DNA of 64,000 bases, from assembly GCF_011752565.1 (NCBI RefSeq), contig NZ_VWXK01000029.1, positions 16,995 through 80,994 of the forward strand, read 5' to 3'. Below, piece after piece: positions 1 to 6,744 of this stretch. This stretch comes from Pantoea sp. Ap-967 (GTDB taxonomy: Bacteria > Pseudomonadota > Gammaproteobacteria > Pseudomonadales > Pseudomonadaceae). The stretch's first letter is position 1. Each line of letters starts with the position of its first letter. The position numbers were made by a program, and so were the translations under genes. The notes beneath the pieces are model-generated. The model was given only the letters and a program-made list of their open reading frames with translations, was not told the origin of the DNA and did not search any database.

Positions 1-587
1 ACCAAGCCAGCCTCGATCGAGTCCTGGCAACCCTGCAGGTACAGCTGCGGCCAGTTATCCGGCAGGCTCGCCTGCTCAGCCAGGGATCGATAGGCGTGAC
101 GATCCGCCTCAGTGACGTTCAAACTGGTGAAATTGAGGGTGTTGTCGACGATAGCGGTGGCCAACAGTGAAGCGCTGCCACGGCTCATGCACGGCAGCAG
201 CGACGCCTGCTCCCAGCGCTGAAACACCTGCGTGGCCGCTGCCCCAATCCGCCGGATATCAGCACCGTTACCCAGCCGTTCAGCCCAGTAGCGCTCGAAC
301 CCAGGGTGGTGGTCGATCACCTCTGTGACGCGCTCCAGAACGACAACGGAGTCGACATGCCGAGGGTCGGAAACGTCGACAAGAACGAATTCATCACCGC
401 CAGCGGGTACGTAGCCATCAAGGCGACTACCCCACCCCAACACACTGGCGGGGACGCTGAAGTTGGTGGGCGCACTGCTCACCGCCTGCGCCTCGATGCC
501 CTGCCTGTTCAGCAGTTCGGCATAGGCTATGCAGCAGGCATAGGCGTCGATATCCAGGTATGCCGCGCCAGAAGTGACGACTCTCAT
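1..587 (-). CDS. DHH-family phosphoesterase, N-terminal part (runs off left edge)
   Basis: Reading the minus strand from the ATG at 587 gives an open frame of 195 codons to the window edge. It starts MRVVTSGAAYLDIDAYAC, and contains LVDVSD, then VIDHHP (the DHH motif), then ATAIVDNTLNFTS. These are the successive metal-binding motifs of the DHH superfamily (manganese-dependent inorganic pyrophosphatase PpaC, RecJ, NrnA), and the last resembles the pyrophosphatase-type motif III. The family hydrolyses phosphoanhydride or phosphodiester bonds in the cytoplasm with two metal ions. The C-terminal DHHA domain would lie beyond the window, so the exact substrate (pyrophosphate, nanoRNA or other) cannot be decided. 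An upstream ATG is followed at once by a stop, which fixes the start at 587; its ribosome site is weak. Confidence 0.8.
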   Translation of the reverse strand, partial: MRVVTSGAAYLDIDAYACCIAYAELLNRQGIEAQAVSSAPTNFSVPASVLGWGSRLDGYVPAGGDEFVLVDVSDPRHVDSVVVLERVTEVIDHHPGFERYWAERLGNGADIRRIGAAATQVFQRWEQASLLPCMSRGSASLLATAIVDNTLNFTSLNVTEADRHAYRSLAEQASLPDNWPQLYLQGCQDSIEAGL

Positions 588-743
588 CAGGCTCTGGACA
601 CCTGGGGCATGGGATGCGCGTTGAGCATCGTTTTAATACCGAACTCCTGTAACGCTCGGCTTCGTGCCGTGAGCTGGACCAAGATCGCACGGTGTCATGA
701 CGGATTTGTGACGAAAAATGTCCTACAGAATTCACACAACCTG

Positions 744-856
744 GTAGGAGCGAGCGTAGCTCGCGATGGGGCGCGCAGCGGCCCCAAGGTTTCAGCTTCG
801 CGGCTCATCACGCCGGGGCTGCTTTGCAGCCCATCGCGAGCTGCGCTCGCTCCTAC
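744..856. repeat. BIME: pair of inverted REP elements (GTAGGAGCGAGC type)
   Basis: Starts GTAGGAGCGAGCGTAGCTCG and ends with the inverted copy CGAGCTGCGCTCGCTCCTAC; the spacer holds short inner inverted repeats. The same unit recurs at 48965-49077, 63554-63666 and 63753-63865. Intergenic, between the DHH gene and the cassette at 1193, and long enough to fold into a stable cruciform or RNA hairpin that could stop transcription. Confidence 0.9.
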
Positions 857-888
857 AAGTGCAACGTCCGCGCTTGAAAACGCAATCT

Positions 889-938
889 GCGAACACCGGC
901 GAAGCCGGTGCCATGCACCACAATGCCTGCTCCGCGGC
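889..938. repeat. Decayed REP half-element
   Basis: GCGAACACCGGCGAAGCCGG followed by GCCTGCTCCGCGG matches the inner part of the GTAGGAGCGGGC-type REP seen intact at 16585-16669, but the outer arms are missing or mutated. The rest of the 588-1192 gap holds the BIME at 744, this remnant, an inverted repeat and a -10 box; I see no gene in it. Confidence 0.55.
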
Positions 939-1061
939 GATTTGACGCCTCGATAAACCCGCTCCCAAAGGGAATTGCGGCGCACTTGCGGGCATCGCTT
1001 CCCGCGCGACGGAGCAGCCAGCGAAGCTGGGGCATTTCCAAGCAAAATGGCATTAGAAAAC

Positions 1062-1085
1062 TAGGATAAGAGTAATTTTATCCTA
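1062..1085. promoter_or_regulatory. Perfect inverted repeat upstream of the oxygenase cassette (candidate operator)
   Basis: TAGGATAA at 1062-1069 is matched exactly by TTATCCTA at 1078-1085 with an 8-bp AT-rich spacer. It lies about 45 bp upstream of the -10 box at 1129, where a transcription factor dimer could bind. It could alternatively be a small terminator stem, but it has no GC-rich arm. Confidence 0.45.
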
Positions 1086-1128
1086 TTGGCAAAAGTTGCC
1101 TGATTCCAGGTACGTACTTCCCGGTGCT

Positions 1129-1134
1129 TATAAT
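1129..1134 (+). promoter_or_regulatory. TATAAT -10 box of the oxygenase cassette
   Basis: A perfect TATAAT sits 59 bp before the ATG at 1193. The best -35-like hexamer at a plausible distance (TTCCAG, 1104-1109, 19-bp spacer) is poor, so the promoter may need an activator, possibly through the palindrome at 1062-1085. Confidence 0.45.
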
Positions 1135-1192
1135 TTCAGCGTCGCGCTAAGTTGAGCCCTCTCATTCACGACTATCATCAGAGGGCTGAAAC

Positions 1193-1777
1193 ATGATTGA
1201 GATTCCTAACGGTAACGATATATGTATTATTGATAACGGCATTTCCGAATCGGAGCACTCCAAAATACTAGAGTTGCTGACCGGATCTGTGTGGCGGTAT
1301 GGATGGCCTTACCCCTACTCCCCAATCGACCGCCCGTGCTGGCATGCCTTTATCGCCGGCACTCGTCGGGATGAACAACAGGATTGCGAACAAGAGCTAC
1401 GCGAACGACCTGACTGGGGTTTTTTAGCAGATATTTGGGCAAGAATTAAAGCAGTTCACATGCCGACAGCTACATTACTGGGAGCTTATGCTAATGGCCA
1501 AATCAGTAGTCAAGATGGCCCCATACATCGAGACAACACGCCTGATGCACCTGGGCGGACTGTGATGCTGTTTTGCAGTGAGTATTGGGCCACCTGCTGG
1601 GGTGGAGAGTTGATGTTTTATGATTCTGGCAAGACAGTCGTGGCCGCCTCAGTTCAGCCAAAACCCAAGAGAGTAGTCATCTTTAATGGTGAAGTACCGC
1701 ACGCAGCTAGAGCACCTGTAGCAAGCTGTAACCGCTTGCGCATGAGTATCGCGTTTAAAACGCTGATCAAGGAGTAA
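1193..1777 (+). CDS. 2-oxoglutarate/Fe(II)-dependent oxygenase (prolyl-4-hydroxylase-like)
   Basis: 194 aa. The C-terminal half has the double-stranded beta-helix signature of 2OG-Fe(II) oxygenases: HxD as H112-R-D114, distal H170 in EVPHAAR, and an arginine (R181 or R183) in NRLRMSIAFK that would bind the 2OG carboxylate. GGELMFYD between them is the typical core strand. Enzymes of this type hydroxylate protein prolines or asparagines or small molecules using O2 and 2OG. The next gene starts 5 bp after the stop, so the two are surely co-transcribed and its product is an obvious candidate substrate; that is inference. Base composition is clearly more AT-rich than the genes from 3.2 kb on, which suggests horizontal transfer. 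Confidence 0.8.
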   Translation: MIEIPNGNDICIIDNGISESEHSKILELLTGSVWRYGWPYPYSPIDRPCWHAFIAGTRRDEQQDCEQELRERPDWGFLADIWARIKAVHMPTATLLGAYANGQISSQDGPIHRDNTPDAPGRTVMLFCSEYWATCWGGELMFYDSGKTVVAASVQPKPKRVVIFNGEVPHAARAPVASCNRLRMSIAFKTLIKE

Positions 1778-1782
1778 AGGAT

Positions 1783-2586
1783 ATGACGAAATCCGTTGAA
1801 ATAATCTTGGGGTATGTCGAAGCCCCGGTGGGTACTGTAACAGCGGCCGCGTCGATCCTAGATCAGTTTAATGGCGATCAAGGCGGTTTTTCTTTGGTTA
1901 ACCAAAGCGCTCAGACAGGTGCAGCAGTTGCAGGCGTCACATCAATTGTAAAGCTGACAGCGGGCTTTACGCCGTTTTTGAATATTAAAACCAACACACT
2001 TGCCGCCACCACTGTGATGCTCAAGATCACAGCTCAATACCGCACCGATAGAACATTCGACAAGGGAGATTTGATAAGCCTGGTCGGTAACATTGCAGGC
2101 GTCGTCGGAAGTGTCGCATTGCTTGCCGGCTCAGGTCCTGTAGGCGTTTTCTTCACTGCCGTGGGGGTGGGAGCTAATGTTGCGGGAGTCTTAAACTCGG
2201 GCGTGGCGGAAAGTTTGTATAATTCATTGATCTCGCCCGTAGTGGACAAACATCTTGGGGCAAACACTAACGCCTCTTACCCGGACTACTGGATAGCACC
2301 GGACTTGGGGCTTGCCTCCTTGGCTCAGATCAGTGCAATCTATACAAACAGAATAGCGGTAACTCGATGGAATCCTGATACTCAGGAAATCGTGCTTGGG
2401 GATGAAGATGTGCACAGCTATACAGGCGGAGGTTCCGGTGGCGGAGGATATGTGGTAGCCCCTGACTCCGGTCAAGGGCCTCTGATTTTTCCGGTGCCAG
2501 AGTCTCCGGGATGGCGTGTTGACATCGGCCCCATCGAGATTGTCCCGCCAGGTGGTGATCGATTCACAATTGATAGATACCACTGA
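1783..2586 (+). CDS. Unknown protein with Gly/Ala/Val-rich hydrophobic region, possible membrane-inserting protein
   Basis: 267 aa; I do not recognise the family. There is no signal peptide. Residues about 95-150 form a long Gly/Val/Ala-rich hydrophobic stretch (LVGNIAGVVGSVALLAGSG, VGVFFTAVGVGANVAGV), resembling the helical hairpins of pore-forming or membrane-inserting toxins. A middle part (NASYPDYWIAPDLG) looks soluble. A GGGSGGGG linker follows, then a Pro-rich C-terminal tail (PVPESPGW, IVPPGGDRF) that could suit a prolyl-hydroxylase-like partner. It lies 5 bp after the oxygenase and 38 bp before a small membrane protein, an arrangement that recalls modification-toxin-immunity cassettes. 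Function is not established. Composition is AT-richer than the surroundings. Confidence 0.7.
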   Translation: MTKSVEIILGYVEAPVGTVTAAASILDQFNGDQGGFSLVNQSAQTGAAVAGVTSIVKLTAGFTPFLNIKTNTLAATTVMLKITAQYRTDRTFDKGDLISLVGNIAGVVGSVALLAGSGPVGVFFTAVGVGANVAGVLNSGVAESLYNSLISPVVDKHLGANTNASYPDYWIAPDLGLASLAQISAIYTNRIAVTRWNPDTQEIVLGDEDVHSYTGGGSGGGGYVVAPDSGQGPLIFPVPESPGWRVDIGPIEIVPPGGDRFTIDRYH

Positions 2587-2624
2587 ACGTAGCTTTTAGC
2601 ACTAACACGCATTGAGGATAGGGT

Positions 2625-3164
2625 GTGAGCTCAATTTCCGGGTTTATTAAGTTACTGAGGTCATCCCCGCCCTTGGTGCGCATTCAGTTATTATCGGCGC
2701 TCTGTGTAACCTTGGTCGGCTTCATTGGCCTTAATTTTAGTCAGTGGGAAGAATACACGCCGCCCGATGCGTCGAAGTTCATCGCGGTAGAAGGTCGAGT
2801 ATCTGGCCAGCCCGCGAGCTGGGAGAACAACCGATCATTGGCTAAGTTCAGTGTCGCGTACAAAATAGATGGAGTTCGACAAGGCAAACCCATCTACACC
2901 TATTGGGAGCTTTATCGGCAGTCCGGACTTCGGATTAATTCGAAAGTGCTTCTGACTGTCGAGCGCGTGAAGGAAGGGAGCATCGTGCGAGCGCTGGCGA
3001 CGTTGGAAGGGCGCGTGCTCTATGACGATAAATTTTCCCGGCAAGTCATTGCCTGGAATAATGAATCGATCAAAAGATTCACCGTCATGGCAGGGGCGAT
3101 ATCAGCTGCGGTCGCTGTGGTCACACTCATTATCGCACTTCGTCATCGGCGAACGCTTTTGTAG
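2625..3164 (+). CDS. Small two-TM membrane protein, third gene of the cassette (possible immunity protein)
   Basis: 179 aa, GTG start preceded by GAGGATAGG. One transmembrane helix lies near the N terminus (about residues 20-36, LLSALCVTLVGFIGLNF). A 100-residue non-cytoplasmic domain is rich in beta-type sequence (FIAVEGRVSGQPASW, KVLLTVERVKEG). A second helix (about 152-170, VMAGAISAAVAVVTLIIA) ends in a short Arg-rich tail. The topology resembles DUF3592-like proteins and some membrane immunity proteins, but no family is claimed. The TAG stop codon lies inside the first bases of the REP at 3161. A role as partner or immunity factor for the 1783 product is inferred from position only. Confidence 0.7.
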   Translation: MSSISGFIKLLRSSPPLVRIQLLSALCVTLVGFIGLNFSQWEEYTPPDASKFIAVEGRVSGQPASWENNRSLAKFSVAYKIDGVRQGKPIYTYWELYRQSGLRINSKVLLTVERVKEGSIVRALATLEGRVLYDDKFSRQVIAWNNESIKRFTVMAGAISAAVAVVTLIIALRHRRTLL

Positions 3165-3245
3165 GAGCGGGCTTGCCCCGCGAACAACGGCGAAGCCGGT
3201 GCCATACAACGCGTCGCCTGCTTCGCGGGGCAAGCCCGCCCCTAC
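3161..3245. repeat. REP pair (GTAGGAGCGGGC type) overlapping a stop codon
   Basis: GTAGGAGCGGGCTTGCCCCG inverted at GCGGGGCAAGCCCGCCCCTAC. The stop codon of the 2625 gene is read from the second to fourth base of the repeat. It separates the cassette from the convergent binding protein gene ending at 3270 and may act as a bidirectional terminator. Confidence 0.9.
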
Positions 3246-3269
3246 AGGGCCATGTACGCCGCTCGGGGT

Positions 3270-4235
3270 TCAGGGCTGCACAGCCACCTTGGCTGCGCCT
3301 GGCACGGTGAAACCGCTGGCGAAGGTGGGGGCCACGTCGAGGCGTTTGTTCATCAGGCCGTGGGCCTGGTAGAAGTCGGCGGTGTCTTGCTGTTCGGCCA
3401 CGGTCTTGTCGTCGATCACTTGCCAACGCAACTGGCGGCGCTCGAACTGCAGGCGGGCGGCGTCTTCAGGGAAGCCGATGATCGCGGCGAGGGTTTTCGA
3501 GTAGCTGTCCAGGTGCTGGTTGGCCCACACCTGCGCCTCGGCCAGGCGGTTCAGGTAGTCCTGCAATGCGGCGCGCCGTGCCGGGTCTTGCAGGGTCTTG
3601 TCGGTGGCGGCCAGGAAGCTGTTGCCGCTGGACAGGCCGCGGCCATTGACCAGCACCCGGCCCTGCCCGCTCAGCTCGGCCAGAGCGGTGTAGGGCTCCC
3701 AGGTGGACCAGGCATCTACCGCGCCGTTGGCCAAGGCAATCTTGGCGTCCACCGGGCCAAGGAAGCGAAACTCCACGTCCTTTTCACTGAGCCCAACCTG
3801 GGCCAATGCCTTCAGCGCCAGGTGATGGCCAATCGAACCACGGCCGGTGGCGATGCGCTTGCCCTTGAGGTCGGCGGCGCTGTGCAAGGGGGCGTCCGGG
3901 CGTACCAGCAGCGCGGTGCCATAGGGGTCGGACTTGTCCACCGCGATGGCCTTCACCGGCGCGCCGGAGGCCAGCACGAACAGCAGCGGCGCATCGCCAA
4001 TGATGCCCGCGTCGATGGCCCCAGCGTTAAGCGCTTCGGCCAGCGGCGCAGCCGCGGGGAACTCGGCCCACTGGATGTCGTAAGGCAGGTCGCGCAGGGC
4101 ATCGGCCGCCTCCAATTGGGCGCGCATGTTGCCCTTCTGGTCGCCTATGCGCAGGGACAAACGCTCGCTGGCGGTGGCGTTGCTGGCCAGCAACAGCGCG
4201 GCGGCAAGGGTCAATAGCTTCGATCGGATGGACAT
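3270..4235 (-). CDS. SsuA-like ABC transporter substrate-binding protein (sulfonate/organosulfur)
   Basis: 321 aa with a signal peptide ending near ALLLASNATASE. The mature protein has the NMT1/SsuA fold signature: IGDQKGNMRAQLEA, a repeated EALNAGAIDAGIIGDAPLLF segment that lines the ligand cleft, GKRIATGRGSIGHHL and GAVDAWSTWEPYTA. Such lipoprotein-less periplasmic proteins deliver alkanesulfonates, taurine or sulfate esters to an ABC importer. No permease or ATPase of the SsuBC type is next to it. It is divergent from the LysR gene at 4447, whose product probably controls it. A related protein is encoded at 18087-19022. Confidence 0.88.
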   Translation of the reverse strand: MSIRSKLLTLAAALLLASNATASERLSLRIGDQKGNMRAQLEAADALRDLPYDIQWAEFPAAAPLAEALNAGAIDAGIIGDAPLLFVLASGAPVKAIAVDKSDPYGTALLVRPDAPLHSAADLKGKRIATGRGSIGHHLALKALAQVGLSEKDVEFRFLGPVDAKIALANGAVDAWSTWEPYTALAELSGQGRVLVNGRGLSSGNSFLAATDKTLQDPARRAALQDYLNRLAEAQVWANQHLDSYSKTLAAIIGFPEDAARLQFERRQLRWQVIDDKTVAEQQDTADFYQAHGLMNKRLDVAPTFASGFTVPGAAKVAVQP

Positions 4236-4321
4236 GGCGCTCCTCAGTCACAGGGCGGGCGGCATCGTGCGGCCCAGGTCATGCGACTCTAGCGGGACGC
4301 ACTAAATAAACTAAATTGATT

Positions 4322-4336
4322 TTAGGAATATCCTAA
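4322..4336. promoter_or_regulatory. Palindrome TTAGGA-ATA-TCCTAA between divergent genes (candidate LysR site)
   Basis: A perfect 6-3-6 inverted repeat of 15 bp in the AT-rich intergenic region, 110 bp before the LysR start and 87 bp before the binding protein start. LysR-type sites are short dyads of T-N11-A form in this position, and this sequence fits. Confidence 0.45.
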
Positions 4337-4446
4337 TATGCAATTTTTCAAAGACAACGGCATTTGGCGAATCTCGCCGCTGGCATTACTATCGTTAACC
4401 AATATGCCAATGCCTTATTTTCCGATCGATCCAGTGAGCGCCGACC

Positions 4447-5337
4447 ATGAAAATCGATGATATGGACGCCTTCGTCGCGGTCATTCGTTGCCAGTCCACC
4501 AACCTCGCCGCCGAGGCACTGCAACTGACCCAACCGGCCATCACCCGCCGGGTACAGAACTTCGAGGAAGACCTGGGCACCACCCTGCTCGACCGCAACA
4601 CCAAGCCCCTCAAGCCCACCCCCATGGGCCTGCGGGTGTACGAGCAATGCAAGGCGATCCTGCGTGAGATCGACTCGCTGCGCGAACTGGTGGCCAACGA
4701 TGGCGCCCCCTCCGGCACCTTGCGCCTGGGCGTGCCGCAAACCCTGGGCGATGTGGTGCTGCTAGACGCCCTGGCGCAAATTCGCGAGGCCTACCCGCCA
4801 CTGCGCACCCAAGTCAGCAGTGGCTGGGGCAGCAGCTTGATTGCCCGGATGGAGAACGGCGAACTGGACGCTGCCGCTGCACTCTTCCCACCGGGCAAGA
4901 TCTTTCCCGAGGGCATCGCCAGCCAGTCCATCGCGCGCATGCCGCTGAAGGTGGTGGCGGCCAAGGGCAGTGCCGGCAAGCGCAGTTACAAGCTCAAGGA
5001 CTGCTACACCCGTGGCTGGGTGCTCAACCCCGACGGCTGTGGTTTTCGTGCCGGGCTGCAACGGGCGTTGAGCGAACAGGGGTTGAGCCTGTCGATCAAC
5101 CTGGAAACCTTCGGTACCGAGTTGCAACTGGGGTTGGTTGCCAACGGCCAGGGGCTGGGGCTGGTGCCTGAACCGCTGCTGCAGGCGAGCCGCCACCGCG
5201 ATGCGCTGGAAGTGCTTAACGTCAGTGACTTCAAGCCGCAGGTGGATTTGTGGCTGTTCCATCCGCGTTACCTGGGGAATTTGCAGGGCCCGGTGGAGTT
5301 GTTTGGTGAGGTGGCGGGGCACCGGTTGTTGGGGTGA
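4447..5337 (+). CDS. LysR-family transcriptional regulator
   Basis: 296 aa. The N-terminal winged helix (AVIRCQSTNLAAEALQLTQP and AITRRVQNFEEDLGTTLLDR) is typical, followed by a periplasmic-binding-like effector domain from about residue 90 (TLRLGVPQTLGD) to the end. It lies divergent from the SsuA-like gene and upstream of the operon starting at 5611, so it is the natural candidate regulator of both. CysB/Cbl-like effectors (sulfur metabolites) are plausible, but the sequence is not a close match to CysB, which is longer. The effector is unknown. Confidence 0.9.
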   Translation: MKIDDMDAFVAVIRCQSTNLAAEALQLTQPAITRRVQNFEEDLGTTLLDRNTKPLKPTPMGLRVYEQCKAILREIDSLRELVANDGAPSGTLRLGVPQTLGDVVLLDALAQIREAYPPLRTQVSSGWGSSLIARMENGELDAAAALFPPGKIFPEGIASQSIARMPLKVVAAKGSAGKRSYKLKDCYTRGWVLNPDGCGFRAGLQRALSEQGLSLSINLETFGTELQLGLVANGQGLGLVPEPLLQASRHRDALEVLNVSDFKPQVDLWLFHPRYLGNLQGPVELFGEVAGHRLLG

Positions 5338-5384
5338 GTGGCCGAGTGTGGGGCGTTGGTTGTTGGTTGGGCGACCGGGTGTAG

Positions 5385-5464
5385 GGCGTCGTATTTGTGG
5401 CGGCATTGAGATCGAGCGCCGCGCGGGCGGCGCTCGATCTCACAGACGCCACAAATACAACGCC
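5385..5464. repeat. Long nested inverted repeat containing GAGATCGAGCGCCGC
   Basis: Outer arms 5385-5402 and 5447-5464 match at 17 of 18 positions; inner arms 5408-5422 and 5427-5441 (GAGATCGAGCGCCGC) match perfectly. The inner arm also forms the outer arm of the repeat at 13759-13905, so it is a separate repeat family from the GTAGGAG REPs. It follows the LysR gene by 47 bp and is a strong candidate for a terminator structure. Confidence 0.8.
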
Positions 5465-5519
5465 CCACCAATAAATGCAAAAATCGCATAACAAGAAAAT
5501 CATTAAATTCTAAAAACAA

Positions 5520-5551
5520 ATAATTAGCATAGAACCAAAAAGACTTTTACA
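5520..5551 (+). promoter_or_regulatory. Conserved upstream element shared with 13969-14000
   Basis: This 32-bp AT-rich block (core ATAATTAGCATAGAACCA, then AAAAG and CTTT) matches the block at 13969-14000 at 28 of 32 positions. Both are followed within about 60-90 bp by the start of an organosulfur-type operon and both follow a GAGATCGAGCGCCGC repeat. It is presumably promoter plus activator site; I cannot assign a sigma factor or regulator. It does not match the sigma-54 GG-N10-GC pattern. Confidence 0.55.
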
Positions 5552-5610
5552 GGCGCCATCCATAAGAATACGGTCTTAGGCAACCCACCGTCATTCAGGG
5601 ATGAAAGCCC

Positions 5611-6744
5611 ATGAGTCACCCCTCCGACAGCGCCCTGGCCGAGCTGACGCAAGCCCTTGCGGCCAATGCCGAACGCTACGACCGCAGCGCCCAGTTCCCC
5701 CAGGACAACTTCGACCTGCTGCACGGCCATGGCCTGCTTGCCTTCACCGTGCCACGCGCCCTGGGCGGCGGCGGCGCGGACTTGGCCAGCGCGCGCCGGG
5801 TGATCGGCGCGGTCGGCAAGGGCGACCCGGCCACCGCGCTGATCCTGGTGATGCAGTACCTGCAGCATTTTCGCCTGCAAGATGAAGCCCGCTGGCCCGA
5901 GCACCTGCGCCAGCAAGTCGCCCGCGATGCCGTGCAGCACGGCGCGCTGATCAACGCCTTGCGCGTCGAGCCAGAACTGGGCACCCCCGCCCGCGGCGGC
6001 CTCCCGGCCACCGTGGCGCGGCGCAGCGCCGAAGGCTGGCGCCTGAGCGGAAGCAAAATCTACTCCACCGGCAGCCACGGCCTGAGCTGGTACCTGGTGT
6101 GGGGCCGCAGCGATGATGCCGACCCACTGGTGGGAGGCTTCCTGGTGCACCGCGACACCCCCGGCATCACCATCGTCGAGGACTGGGACCACCTGGGCAT
6201 GCGCGCCACCTGCAGCCATGAGGTGCGCTTCGACGACGTGCTGATTCCCCTGGACCACGCGGTCAGCGTCAGCCCCGCCAGCGCACCGAAGGCCGAGCTC
6301 GACGGCGAAAGCCTGCTGTGGATGGCAGTGCTGCTGCCCGCGGTGTACGACGGCGTGGCCCGCGCCGCACGCGACTGGCTGGCGAGTTTCCTGCAGCAAC
6401 GCAAACCGTCCAACCTGGGTGCGCCGCTGGCCAGCCTGCCACGTTTTCAGGACGTGCTGGGGCGCATCGACACGCTACTGTTCGCCAACCAGGCGCTGCT
6501 CGATGGCGCCGTCGCCGGGCAGATAAGCGCGGCCCATGCCGGGCAACTCAAGCACCTGGTCAGCGCCAACGCCATCCAGGCCGTGGAGCTGGCCATCGAG
6601 GCCGCCGGCAACCCTGGCCTGTCGCGGCGCAACCCGCTGGAGCGCCACTACCGTGACGTGCTCTGCAGCCGTATCCATACCCCGCAGGATGACGTGGTGT
6701 TCGGCCAAGTCGGCCGCGCAGCCCTGGCCGAGGTGCAAGCATGA
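5611..6744 (+). CDS. Acyl-CoA dehydrogenase-like flavoprotein (SfnC/DszC-type monooxygenase candidate)
   Basis: 377 aa. It has the three-domain ACAD layout: an N-terminal helical domain, a beta domain around residues 115-225 (SGSKIYSTGSHGLSWYLVW, LGMRATCSHEVRFDDVLIP), and a C-terminal helical bundle. In sulfur clusters, members of this superfamily (DszC, SfnC) are flavin-dependent monooxygenases rather than CoA-thioester dehydrogenases. No obvious catalytic glutamate at the usual ACAD place is claimed. It is the first gene of an operon through 13731, overlapping the next gene by 4 bp. An alternative ATG at 5601 is out of frame. The actual substrate is unknown. Confidence 0.8.
   Translation: MSHPSDSALAELTQALAANAERYDRSAQFPQDNFDLLHGHGLLAFTVPRALGGGGADLASARRVIGAVGKGDPATALILVMQYLQHFRLQDEARWPEHLRQQVARDAVQHGALINALRVEPELGTPARGGLPATVARRSAEGWRLSGSKIYSTGSHGLSWYLVWGRSDDADPLVGGFLVHRDTPGITIVEDWDHLGMRATCSHEVRFDDVLIPLDHAVSVSPASAPKAELDGESLLWMAVLLPAVYDGVARAARDWLASFLQQRKPSNLGAPLASLPRFQDVLGRIDTLLFANQALLDGAVAGQISAAHAGQLKHLVSANAIQAVELAIEAAGNPGLSRRNPLERHYRDVLCSRIHTPQDDVVFGQVGRAALAEVQA

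Noticed and set aside
306..956. 216-codon plus-strand open frame at the left edge
   Set aside because: It is antisense to the DHH-family gene and then runs through the BIME at 744-856; composition and content do not look like a protein.
1783..2586. Calling the Gly-rich protein a colicin or pore-forming toxin outright
   Set aside because: The hydrophobic region is suggestive, but no toxin family motif is recognised, and the role rests on gene order only.
5520..5551. Sigma-54 promoter for the organosulfur operons
   Set aside because: No GG-N10-GC (-24/-12) arrangement is found in the shared element, so a sigma-54 assignment cannot be made.
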